Below, one piece after another: positions 45,830-55,595 of a stretch of 64,000 nt of DNA. Source of the stretch: Pseudisothecium myosuroides (taxonomy: Eukaryota > Streptophyta > Bryopsida > Hypnales > Lembophyllaceae); the NCBI GenBank assembly GCA_951799445.1, contig OX637293.1, positions 10,230,001 through 10,294,000 on the forward strand, in the 5' to 3' direction. Below the pieces are notes generated by a model. That model ran no database searches. It worked only from the letters and a program-made list of their open reading frames with translations, and was not told the DNA's origin. Made by a program: the position numbers and the translations under genes. Numbering within the stretch: position 1 is the stretch's first letter; each line of letters starts with the position of its first letter.

Positions 45830-45889
45830 TTGAACTTCACATAGTTCTTAAGTGTCTTAGAGCTTCACTAAGAACTATGTGAAGTTCAA
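45830..45889. repeat. Perfect 21-bp hairpin
   Basis: TTGAACTTCACATAGTTCTT plus A at 45830-45850 is exactly complementary to 45869-45889, with an 18-nt loop. It stands alone in AT-rich DNA near a TTAACCCTTCAAC-like end at 45780. It could be the core of a decayed MITE or a small-RNA foldback. Confidence 0.6.
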
Positions 45890-46488
45890 ATAATCTACTT
45901 GTAGTTCCAATAATCTATTTTTTAATTCCATTTTATATTTTTCCAATTTTTTTTTAAATTGCAATTTTTGTAGCACTTTGAAGCTAGAATCTTGAAAGCA
46001 TAAAATTCACCACTTTCGAACTTTTCTATCAAATTTCTCTTAGTTTGAGTTCAAAGTGTACACCAATTATAGACTACAATGTTTAGCACTATCATCTACA
46101 ACTTTGCAAAAAATTCATATTCTTTTAGGCATTTTTGTAATTAATATGATTTTTACAAAGAAATTACTTCAAAAAATTATATAAATTTCACTTAAAAGTT
46201 TTTTAATTATGAAAAAATGAGGTTAAAATTTGGATATATATTACTACATGATAAAAATATCAAAATTTAGAAAGATGTGTTTTAATCTAGAAAACTAAAT
46301 AGAGAAGTTTGACCAAACAGGAACATGGAATGTCCTTTCACTTTTTAAAAGTTAAATTACAATTGAGAAAGTATGAAAGATAAATCCATCTGAATTTATC
46401 GAATAACAAAATAACACGCAAGGAGTCTATATTTTAATTGGGAACTTGTAACTTCAAGCTAGTTTTCACATACCAACTATATCCTCAC

Positions 46489-46743
46489 TAAGGCGGGTAC
46501 CCCCCAGAACCGCCAATATCTGCTGATTTTCATATTTTCTTGTTGGCAAGTGAAAGGAGATTCTAACACACAAAAGAATGCAAACATGGAGATACCGTAT
46601 GCAAAATTTATGAAGGGTCAAAGTTTTTTTGGTAGATGTTCTAAAATCGTTTCTTCTAGATACATACATATTGATTTTGGAAATGTACACATAGTGATGA
46701 TGATGGTTTTAGGCAAGGTGCGATTTGGGGTATACCTACCTTA
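46489..46743. mobile_element. 255-bp MITE, TAAGGYGGGTA terminus
   Basis: TAAGGCGGGTACCCC at 46489 is opposed by GGGGTATACCTACCTTA at about 46743. The flanking sequence TAACTTCAAGCTAGTTTTCA occurs on both sides (46449 and 46769), so the element lies between two copies of a roughly 50-bp direct repeat. It is non-coding. Confidence 0.5.
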
Positions 46744-46826
46744 CCAAAATGGTCTAGTCACTAGGAACATGTAACTTCAAGCTAGTTTTCACGTACCAAC
46801 CATGTCCTCTAAGGTAGACTCACCCA

Positions 46827-46936
46827 TTCCTGTCTTTTTAAGCCATTCCGTCATCATGTACCAATGGTGCACATTTTCCTCCCAAAGTGTACTCCTCTGG
46901 TACATGATGACAGAATGGGGGTACACGGACGGGAAT
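46827..46936. repeat. Imperfect foldback with strong 21-bp stem
   Basis: The best stem is 46843-46863 (CCATTCCGTCATCATGTACC plus A) against 46898-46918, with one mismatch and a 34-nt loop. Pairing extends outward less perfectly through CCCATTCCTGTC and GGACGGGAATG. It is probably another MITE core. Confidence 0.55.
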
Positions 46937-46949
46937 GCCTGTCACGGGG

Positions 46950-48300
46950 CGATGCCACATAAAATTACAGTCATACACAACTTGGTCTGCAGTCTGCAAA
47001 AATGACATAACTTACACTAGGAAAGCTTTGTTTGTCAGTCAGTGTTTTGATGTCCATTTCAATCCCTGCTGGAGATTTTTACTTGAACCGTGGCCAACCT
47101 CAAATGCCATGTACGTCAACGACAATCAAAACTGGAGTAGTCTGGACCCAGCCTACCTAAGTAGGCTAGCTAACATGTTCACACCAGAAATTAATTCAGC
47201 CACTAAAAAATGGGATACAAAACAGATGCAATGAGAAGGTGTTGTACTTGAAGTCATTGTCTGGCCATTCAAGAAAGTTACATTGTTCTGTCACATAAGA
47301 GCATCTTCTTCTCCTCCTCCTCCTCTCAATGTATCTTAATTTTGTTGCCAACCTTGAGGACTGAGATTTGCATCAAAGTTGCAGACTACTGGTTGGGTTC
47401 ATGGTGGACAACGGGGGCACAGAAATTGACATCTATCTCTGCAGCCATGAGTGCGCATATTTTGTCACAGGTAATTAATATGGAAGAGAGCCTCAACCAG
47501 CTATTAGTCGTAAACGTGATTTTCATAATTAGTTCAAGTTGCTAAAAACACTGCTAAATGTGCTAGCTATTCAAGTTTAACACTCTGATATTATTCCCTT
47601 GGTTTGTAGCTAGAAAGGATTTTGACTGGGTGAAAGAAAGGATAGCTAAAATTAGCCACATTTGTGAACCTGTGAATACTAACGTTGTCTGATCGAACTA
47701 GTTAGCGAGTGTGATTGTCCGAATTAACGTTGTCCGAATTATTCTTTCATTGTGTCAAGCAAATAGCAGTCTCTCGGTTTTTTGAAAACACTCCACTGAC
47801 GATGAAGTGGAGGGCTTCAATTCATGGATTTCAATTAATTTTAAGACTTGAGCTAGTAGCAAACATGAAGTGCCGGTAATCCGAACGAAATACAATCCGG
47901 GGTTCGAAGTTGTACTCCATTCTAGTTGGTGAGACGTTGAATCAATACAGCCTTTTAAGCTGCAGAATTTCTGACATCGGATGAGAATCTGTGCCTGCCT
48001 GCAAGCACCAGCTTGTGTTCTCCTGTGAATACATCAAACTCGACACTACACTATTTATTATTGGTTTCGCTGTACAATTTCTGATATGGAGTTACGTCTC
48101 TGATTAATAAGAAAGTGACTACCCAGAGAAAGCGAGACAGCACCGAGATTCCTCCGTTGAGCATTTTCAAGACACGTTTTGCTTGAGTTTCAAAAGACAG
48201 CTCTCAGACACCAAATTTTTTGTTACAACTCTTCTTGTTCTTCAGTTTCTTTTGAAACTGACTCACATATCTCATCAGCTTCATTGTCTCTGAATCTGAG
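46950..48300. other. Intergenic, no supported gene
   Basis: Short ORFs lie at 46935-47234 and 47342-47545; the second ends before a plausible donor (TCACAG|GTAATT at 47471), but neither resembles a known protein. A short CTC/CTT microsatellite is at 47308-47328. GC content rises towards the channel gene. Confidence 0.3.
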
Positions 48301-48384
48301 TCAATGTTGGTCTCTCTCGCACTTCCTTGCAGCAATGGCAAGGTAACTCAAAGTTCAGGTTCCTATGAGTCATGCTTCCAAATA

Positions 48385-48548
48385 CACTCCCTCCGTCCAG
48401 AAATAAGTGTCCGAATAGGACCTCATGTTTTTGAAGGTTGTTTTTCTGTCCAATATTGTTGTTATAAAATTTGGAACCCTCTGAATACATGCTTTTCACA
48501 ATATGATCAATTCAAATTGGTATTCAACGACACTGGACGGAGAGAGTA
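48385..48548. mobile_element. Stowaway-like MITE, about 164 bp
   Basis: The left end CTCCCTCCGTCCAG (from 48387) and the right end CTGGACGGAGAGAGTA (to 48548) are inverted repeats matching the standard Stowaway terminus (TA)CTCCCTCCG. A TA flanks the right end and lies two bases out on the left. It sits about 125 bp upstream of the CNGC start codon, so it is in the promoter, 5' UTR or a 5' UTR intron. Confidence 0.75.
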
Positions 48549-48673
48549 TGGGGGATATGAATTAGAAATTGTGAGTCTTGGAACAGACATTGATTTTTTT
48601 GTGGGATAAGTGGTTGCAGACTGCACTTCGTGCGTGTGCAAGCGAAGGAGCAGGCATTTCATCCTCGAAGAAG

Positions 48674-51600
48674 ATGGAATACCATCGATTCTACAGCTCG
48701 TCTTCACTTGATTCCATTCAAAGCAGTGGCGGCGAGTCTAATCTGTGTTACGCCTGCACTGGAGAAGGCCCTCCAGGTTTCCACTCAGCAGTTTGTGACA
48801 AGTACCCCGGCGATTCGTCTCTCACTGGCGATTCCAACACTGCTTCCGCAGCCAATGCGTTTTTCAGGTTTCTTCGCTACACTAATTTCCTCTTCAGATT
48901 CAAATCACTATACTGAAGAAAATCTGGATCCCAATCAACACGTTTGGATTGTTTTGCAAGGCCTGATTTAGACATCTTTTACAAAATTGTGTGAATTCAG
49001 ATGACTAGAATTCACTCCCCTACATCAGCGTTGAAATGTTGCTAATAACACCAAGACGTCATTCCATAGTTGACATTTCAATGTTGCTATTAAACGTTGT
49101 CCGAAGTGAACATCTTTTTCGAACATGTTTGCTTAAAAACGTTGCGTGCTTGCTGAAGAATGTTCCAAGATTTTCATGTTTGCTGAAAAATGTTGCTGAA
49201 GTTTTCTTAAATCAAGTACTTAAACTGGCATTTTGGGGCATTCAGGACTAAGAATCCCAATTCGAAGTGGATATTTGGCAAAGTGTTGGATCCACGAAAG
49301 GAGACCATTCGGCGGTACAACCAATGGTTCGTCCTGTCCTGTGTGCTTGGGGCAGCCGTGGATCCTCTCTTCATATCCGTGCTCTCCATCAATAAAGACC
49401 TTTCCTGCTTATACATACAGAAAGGGTATGCAATTGTTGTCACAATCTTAAGGTGCTCGGTGGATGTCATGTACATGTGGCACATGTGGCTCCAGCTGAA
49501 ACTGGCTTATGTTTCTAAGGAGTCTCTGGTTCTGGGGCAAGGGGAGCTTGTGTGGGACGCTCGGATGGTGGCCAGACAGTACCTCCTTCAGCTTCGACGG
49601 TTTTGGTTCGATCTTTTTGTCCTCCTTCCTGTTCCACAGGTAAAAATTTATTGTTCTTTCCATGGAACAATCATAGGCAGCTACATTACAAGTGGCTTTG
49701 TCCCTGTACCATTGGCTCACGATTTGAGTAAGGTCCTACTCACATGTAGCTTCTGCCGATGCAAATTGCCTCCTCTCCTTCGATCTAGATCCAACAAACG
49801 TCCTTACGGTACCTCAAGTTCTTAGAATCAGTTTGGTAATCACGCCCAATCACAACCCATTTCTAAAGTCAACCCCTGCTGATTCTTGTTCAAAATGTGC
49901 CTAAAATGTATAGCCTGTGTTTCATGAGAGGCTAGAGTCGATTTTGGGGACACCTACGTACTCATAGTTTAATCATTGAGTGTCCAAAAATTGCATACTT
50001 AGAGAATCTGGGGACCCAATGATAACCTAGAAAGTTTCATAATAGAAACCTTGCTCAAATGCTTATTAAAATGATTATAGGTTAGTAACCTTAATTTGTG
50101 TGTGAAGATTGTTTAACCAGATATATCTACATGAATTATATACATCCAGTTCAATTGCTGAATGTGGTCACTGGCCTGTTGGTTTGCAGGTGATGATTTG
50201 GGTGATTCTCCCTGACATGATCGCCAAGGGTGGCGACACAACGCAGATAATGAATTACATGCTGCTCGTGTTCTTGCTCCAGTACATTCCAAAAGTGGTG
50301 CGCTTCATGTTCATCGGTTGGCGTCTGCAACATGTCACAGGCTACATCTTTGGTAGCGCCGCCTGGGGCTTCGTCTTGAATCTGGCAGTGTACTTCTGCT
50401 CTGCACACGTACGTACTCACATTTGGTTTGTGTCAAGCCCCTCATTCATGATTTGCTGAGTAGGTCATATAGAAACTTTCTTTCTACAAACTTTGACCAG
50501 CACATGCAATGTTCCTCCCTGATTCTGGAGATAAAAAAATTTGGCCCCATCTGTATTAGTTATTTTCACAGAATGATCAATCGAACAGGCCATTTTTAAC
50601 CATGAAACCTTGGTTTGTTTTAAGGGATTTCAAGTTCTTCATGCTGTCCAACCGTGGAGGCTATTTCAGATTGTGAAGTCCCTAAGAAACAAAGCATTCA
50701 TGATTCGTTAGTAGGTCATATGAAAACTTTCTTTTGTGCAATTTTCGCTTATGTTTTGATCAACGCATTCAACGTTTCCCCCGATTCTGGTGATATAAAA
50801 GTTTGGCCCAATCTGCATTAGGATTTTCGCAGAACGATCAATCAAATGGACCATTTTGAACCCATGAATCCTTAGTCTCTTCTAAGTGTGTTTTTTAAGT
50901 GTATTTCAATTTTTTCATGGAGTCCAAACCGTGGATGCTATTTCAGAATGATTTCCAAGTCATGTTCTGAAATGATAAGAGATTTTTGCCTTCGTACCTG
51001 GCAGGTTGCAGGGTCTATATGGTACCTCCTGGCAGTCCAACGCGTGGAAACCTGCATCTACCTCCAATGCCAAGACATGATCAATTGTCAAGATGTGTAC
51101 ATGGGCTGCCCCAATTCCATCTCGGCTTCAGGAATTCAACCCTTGCATGACACAAGCAGAATGGCTTGGGCTCAAGACCCCACGTTTGACTCGCAATGCC
51201 TCAAGCGAGGAGCGCACTCCCTCACTGGCAATTTCAGTTTCGGTATTTATGCACTTGCAGTTCCCATTGTCGGCGATGTCAACACTCCTATGAATAGAAT
51301 TGTGCTTCCACTCTTCTGGGGTATAATGACCATGAGGTATCCCTTGAGTTCCTCTCTCCATGATTTCATCACTATTTATCAGAGTTTGCTCGATTACTGT
51401 TTCCGGTTTGCCTCCTTGATTAACCTTCAAATGTGTCGCAGCTCGTTCGGCAATGCTCTGTATCCTACAGATCACCTCGTGGAGGTGTTCTTCAGCATCC
51501 TTGTCATCACCTGCGGCCTCCTCCTGTTTACAATGCTCATCGGCAATATACAGGTGGGCTCTACTTTTGTGGGAAGCACAAATGAACCCTACCCAATGAG

Positions 51601-53997
51601 AGTAATATCAACTTCCATTAATAACTTTGTCAATCTAATGGGGATCATCTGAGAGGTATTGTCGTATTTTTTGTCGAAGAGGTCGATGCAACCCCTTGGG
51701 TTCATATGTATTCAAAGAAAATGCCATATGCTTCTAAACGCTAAACCTAATCTGTCCAGGTATTTCTGCATTCCATCACCGCCAAGAAGGTCAAGTCCCA
51801 ATTACATGCTCGTGATGTGGAGTGGTGGATGCGAAGACGGCAATTACCAAATCCACTGCGACAACGCGTGCGTCAATATGAACGCCAGATCTGGGCTGCC
51901 ACACGCGGAATCGACGAGGGAGCCACCATTCGGCATCTTCCCGAGGGTTTGCGACGCGACATCAAGCGACATCTCTGCCTTGACCTCGTTCGCCAAGTAT
52001 GCTGGACACTTGAACACAAACCTTAAACCCTAAACCCTAAACATGTAACATGTAACATGTAACATGTAACATGTAACATGTGATGCCAAATCCTACAACG
52101 TGTGAAATTGTAACAGATCTGAACTTCAAATGTGTAAAGGACTGATATGATTATATTTGTCGCAGGTGCCACTATTCAAACAAATGGATGACCAAGTCCT
52201 CAACAACATATGTGAACGCCTCAAACCTAGGATTTTCATCAAGAATGAGACTGTAAGTCAGACAGCTTTGCGATTGTGAAATCACTGGAAATTGACTCCG
52301 AATTCGTTAGATTGGGCTTCTTTGTTTACCTTACAATCCCATTCCACCCATATAACCTTCAAAATTGCATCTAACATGGTAAATTAACGCTAGAGGGAGT
52401 AGACGACTGTCCACTTTCTTTCCCAATATCATTGATGATAATTTTTCTGAAAAAAATCACTTGATAAAAAATTAGGCTTAATGCGCATTTTCAAAAGTCA
52501 CGTATACTTCTCGGTAGAAATCGATGGACGTTGGATTGCCAAGCAAGTTTAGGTTTAGGATCTAGAACGTGAAAATGGAAACCTCACCATGTCTGCTTCA
52601 CTTATTAACAAATTTAGAAAGTTACAGATTGAATTGCCATGCAATTTTATGGTTAAGGTTTAGGACTTGAGAATGGAAACCTTACCGTGTATGGTTCACG
52701 TACTAACAAACTCAGTAGAAAACGACAGATTGCATTGCCAAGCAATTTTCATGGTTAGGGTTTAGGACTTGACAATGGAAACCTTACCACATCTGGTTCA
52801 CGTACTAGCAAATTCAGTAGGAAGTGACAGATTGTATTGTTAGGGTTAGGGTTTAGGACTTGACAATGCAAACCTTAACACATCTGGTTCCCGTATCAGC
52901 AGAATTCAGTAGGAAGCCACAGATAGCATTGTTACGGTAAGGGTTTCGGACTTGACAATGAAACCTTCCCACACCTAGTTCACGTATTGTCAAATTCAGT
53001 AGGAAGCCACAGATTGCATTGTCAGGATTAGGGTTTCAAGCTCCACGACGTAAGCCTAACAAATTCCCGTCCCGTCTCCCAGGTCTCAAACGAAGGCGAA
53101 CCAGTCCGCCAGATTGTATTGTTAGGATTAGGGTTTAGGACTTGACAATGGAAAACTTCCCACATCTGGTTACCGTATTACCAAAATTCAGTAGGAAGCC
53201 ACAGATTGCATTGTTAAGGTAAGAATTTCGAAATTGACAATGGAAAGCTTCCCACACCCAGTTCACGTATTGTCAAATCCAGTAGGAAGCAACAGATTGT
53301 CTTGTCAAAATTAGGGTTCCAAGCTCCACGACGTAAACCTAATCAATTGCCGTCCCGTTTCGTCTCCCAGGTCTCCAACGAAGGCGAACCCGTCCGCCAG
53401 ATGCTCTTCCTCGTCCGCGGCTCCATGGAAAGCTCCTACCGCTTACGCCACAACAACAGCACCAGCGCCTGCCTCCTCTCCCCAGGCCAGTTCTGCGGGG
53501 AGGAGCTCATTTCCTGGTGCTTCACCAAGCCTCTCCCGCACGAACACCTCCCTCTCTCCACTGCCACGCTCACGACGCGCAAGCTCACCGAGGCCTTCGC
53601 CCTGGACGCCCAGGACCTCAAGTACATCACGCAACACTTCCGGCACAAATTCGCGAACGAGAAGCTAAGGAGAGCCGTGCGGTTCTACTCCTCGAGCTGG
53701 CAGACGTGGGCGGCGGTGACGATTCAGTTGGCGTGGCAGAGACACCGGCACCGAGCGAGGCAGACGCATGAAGGAAGCTCGGCTGTCGTCGTCGCCATAG
53801 CCAACGCCCATTACGACCCGTCATCTTCGTCTCCGACAACACCAAGCTCCCGAGAACTAGACGTCGTCCCGACATGTACCTCTGTTGAAGATTTTACAAC
53901 ATCCCAGTTTGAGAAGGCTGTAGCGGGGGATAAATATACCGCTTCACGGTTTCCTACGTATGTCCGGTGGGCTTGCGCTAAGGCTCGGCCCTGTTGA
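48674..53997 (+). CDS. CNGC: Cyclic nucleotide-gated channel, CNGC2/4 class
   Basis: CNGCs are plasma-membrane Ca2+-permeable cation channels. The CNGC2/4 group acts in immunity, thermotolerance and Ca2+ balance. I resolve eight exons: 48674-48867, 49246-49639, 50190-50408, 51005-51336, 51442-51553, 51760-51996, 52166-52252 and 53371-53997. They sum to 2202 bp, 733 aa. The N-terminal CYACTGEGPPGFHSAVCD (from residue 25) matches the cysteine block typical of CNGC2/CNGC4. S1-S6 follow, e.g. LDPRKETIRRYNQWFVLSCV, then a pore SSFGNALYP (about residues 379-388), C-linker and cyclic-nucleotide-binding domain with the plant phosphate cassette LSPGQFCGEELISW (about 562-575), and an IQ calmodulin motif TIQLAWQRHRHR (about 643-654). 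The start is the first ATG that leads into the CYACT block. In-frame codons upstream come from the Stowaway element and are disregarded. Everything is intact. Intron 7 is an unusual minisatellite. Confidence 0.94.
52022..52082 (+). repeat. Telomere-like seed plus (ACATGTA)n in CNGC intron 6
   Basis: AAACCCTAAACCCTAAAC, two and a half units of the plant telomere repeat CCCTAAA, runs directly into about six units of a 7-bp repeat ACATGTA. Both units are 7 bp, so the second array may have arisen by mutation of telomere-type repeats followed by slippage. It starts about 25 bp downstream of the exon 6 donor. Confidence 0.8.
52530..53400 (+). repeat. Minisatellite in CNGC intron 7 overlapping exon 8
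   Basis: About nine units of 90-100 bp begin with CAGATTGYATTG, at about 52534, 52625, 52725, 52826, 52921, 53010, 53110, 53202 and 53294. Shared blocks are TTAGGGTTTAGGACTTGAC, ATGGAAACCTT and AATTCAGTAGGAAG. The last six units form two trimers offset by 281-284 bp, so a 284-bp block was duplicated. The duplicated block includes the intron 7 acceptor and the first 30 bp of exon 8. Confidence 0.85.
53083..53112 (+). pseudogene. Duplicated first 30 bp of CNGC exon 8 (decoy)
   Basis: The sequence after CGTCTCCCAG at 53073-53082 copies the start of exon 8 at 53371-53400 with two substitutions, and still reads VSNEGEPVRQ. It then runs into minisatellite instead of the CNBD. Splicing to this acceptor would add IVLLGLGFRT and stop at TGA, truncating the channel before its cyclic-nucleotide-binding domain. 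Confidence 0.8.
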
Positions 53998-55595
53998 TCC
54001 GGATTCGTTGTGAAGCTTGGAAGTTGCGTGTTTCTTCGTATATTTTGGTGCCTTTCTTACAGCTTCTTAATTGAGTTATTAGGATTTGGAAGTAACCACT
54101 TTCCATCATTTAAACATGTATGCAACAATTTTTGTTGAGTTTATGGAAATGATTTGAATCCTTCTACTTTTTCATTCCAAAGAGAGTTGGCATCTAATGT
54201 ATGGAGTTTACTATAAGTGCTACATTGGGAAAAATCTCCTCATTGTAATATAGTTTCAATGGTTACTTAGTGTAGTATTGGAGGCATACTGTTGTACAAT
54301 ATAGTTTCAATAATGATACACTCTATCTATTGAAACTATACTGTTGCAATACTAAGGCAGTATTGCAATGGTACGCTTTCTATGCAATACTACTTAAGCA
54401 TTAGAACTAAACTGCACCTGTTGCAATTAGGAAGTACTTTCCTGATGTGTGAAAAGGATGAGGTACATCCAAATGAAAAGCATTTTTTGTCTAATTTTGA
54501 ACAATGTGACTAACTTGGTCACTCAATGCTTCATGATTTTTGTACAAGGTTTTGTATGAATCCATATCTTACCAAGTCATATGTTATTTTGTTTCAATAT
54601 CAGTAGCTCCAAATCCACATTGCTTTTATCTCTAAGGTAATTACACCTAATTCTAACCCCTCTCTAAAATTGATCTCTCAAAAAATATACAAGAAAGGTA
54701 TTACAATGCTTTGTGGAAAAGTACTAAAAATTATAATATGTAAAAAAAAATCCTATTTCTTAAGGATTCACAAATATATACTCAAATCATCCCTATGAAT
54801 AAGTACTATTTGACCATTCATTTGGCTCAAGTGACTTTACAAGATAAACCACCAACCGTGAAAGGACAAGATCTATCACCAAATGAAGGTACTCTCTAAA
54901 AGCAATCAATAGGACCAAGGTGATTTTTGGACCAATAAGTGTATTCTTCAATTGTATTGTAAGTGAGATCTGAAAAGTCATCTAGTCGGCCACATTTTGG
55001 ACTTTACAGGGACAAGTTCAATCAACGTGAAATCCTTTGATTATTTTCTTGGTCGTACTCAATGTTCAAGTCCCGGAACAGAATTGCCTCTATTATGCAA
55101 ACCAAAACCTTGCACTCTTGACAGTTGACACACCTAACGACGGTGGGTCGATCTCCTTTGCCTCGTTGATGTTAGAAGATAATACAACCTCAGAAAAATC
55201 TGTAACGGCACGACGTCACCGCTTCAAACTGAAGCGAAAACGTGAGGTAGAGGTCACCTACTAAACAGTGCAGATGCAGTGACAAGAATAATCAATCTGA
55301 GCTCAATAGTCACTGTCCCTCAAAGATTACAATTTTGAAGGGTCACGCAATTAAATATGGAAGCAAAGAACAACGGCATATCACTCTCAAACCCAGAATA
55401 GATACATGTACCACCAAATATCAAGTCGAATCCATTAGAAATACAACCAAAACTAATAAGCCCACACGGCGGGCGAAAAGAATGAAATTCAGCAGTAGTA
55501 AAAATACAGGGGCTAAGAATGGCAGAATTGAGCATCTCTATTTCAAGCCAAAACAGGCCCGCGAATGGAATCAGAGCAATAAATGATAATAATAA
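53998..55595. other. Convergent intergenic, CNGC and apyrase 3' ends
   Basis: This holds the 3' UTRs of two convergent genes and AT-rich spacer. A foldback region at 54240-54420 repeats AATATAGTTTCAAT in both orientations; the clearest pair is TATAGTTTCAATA at 54300-54312 with its exact complement at 54328-54340. A 75-codon ORF at 55037-55264 (plus) ends in a basic tail (RHRFKLKRKREVEV) but has no recognisable homologue and is not called. Confidence 0.4.

Noticed and set aside
47880..47930. GGTTCGA-like box resembling a tRNA B box near 47900
   Set aside because: No matching A box, acceptor stem or cloverleaf could be drawn.
48304..48609. 101-codon ORF upstream of CNGC
   Set aside because: It runs through the Stowaway-like MITE and is not in the channel's frame context.
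48630..48971. Alternative frame over CNGC exon 1
   Set aside because: It overlaps the CYACT frame but has no CNGC features. The called frame joins perfectly to exon 2.
55037..55264. 75-codon ORF with basic tail
   Set aside because: No recognisable homologue or splice context. It lies between convergent 3' ends.
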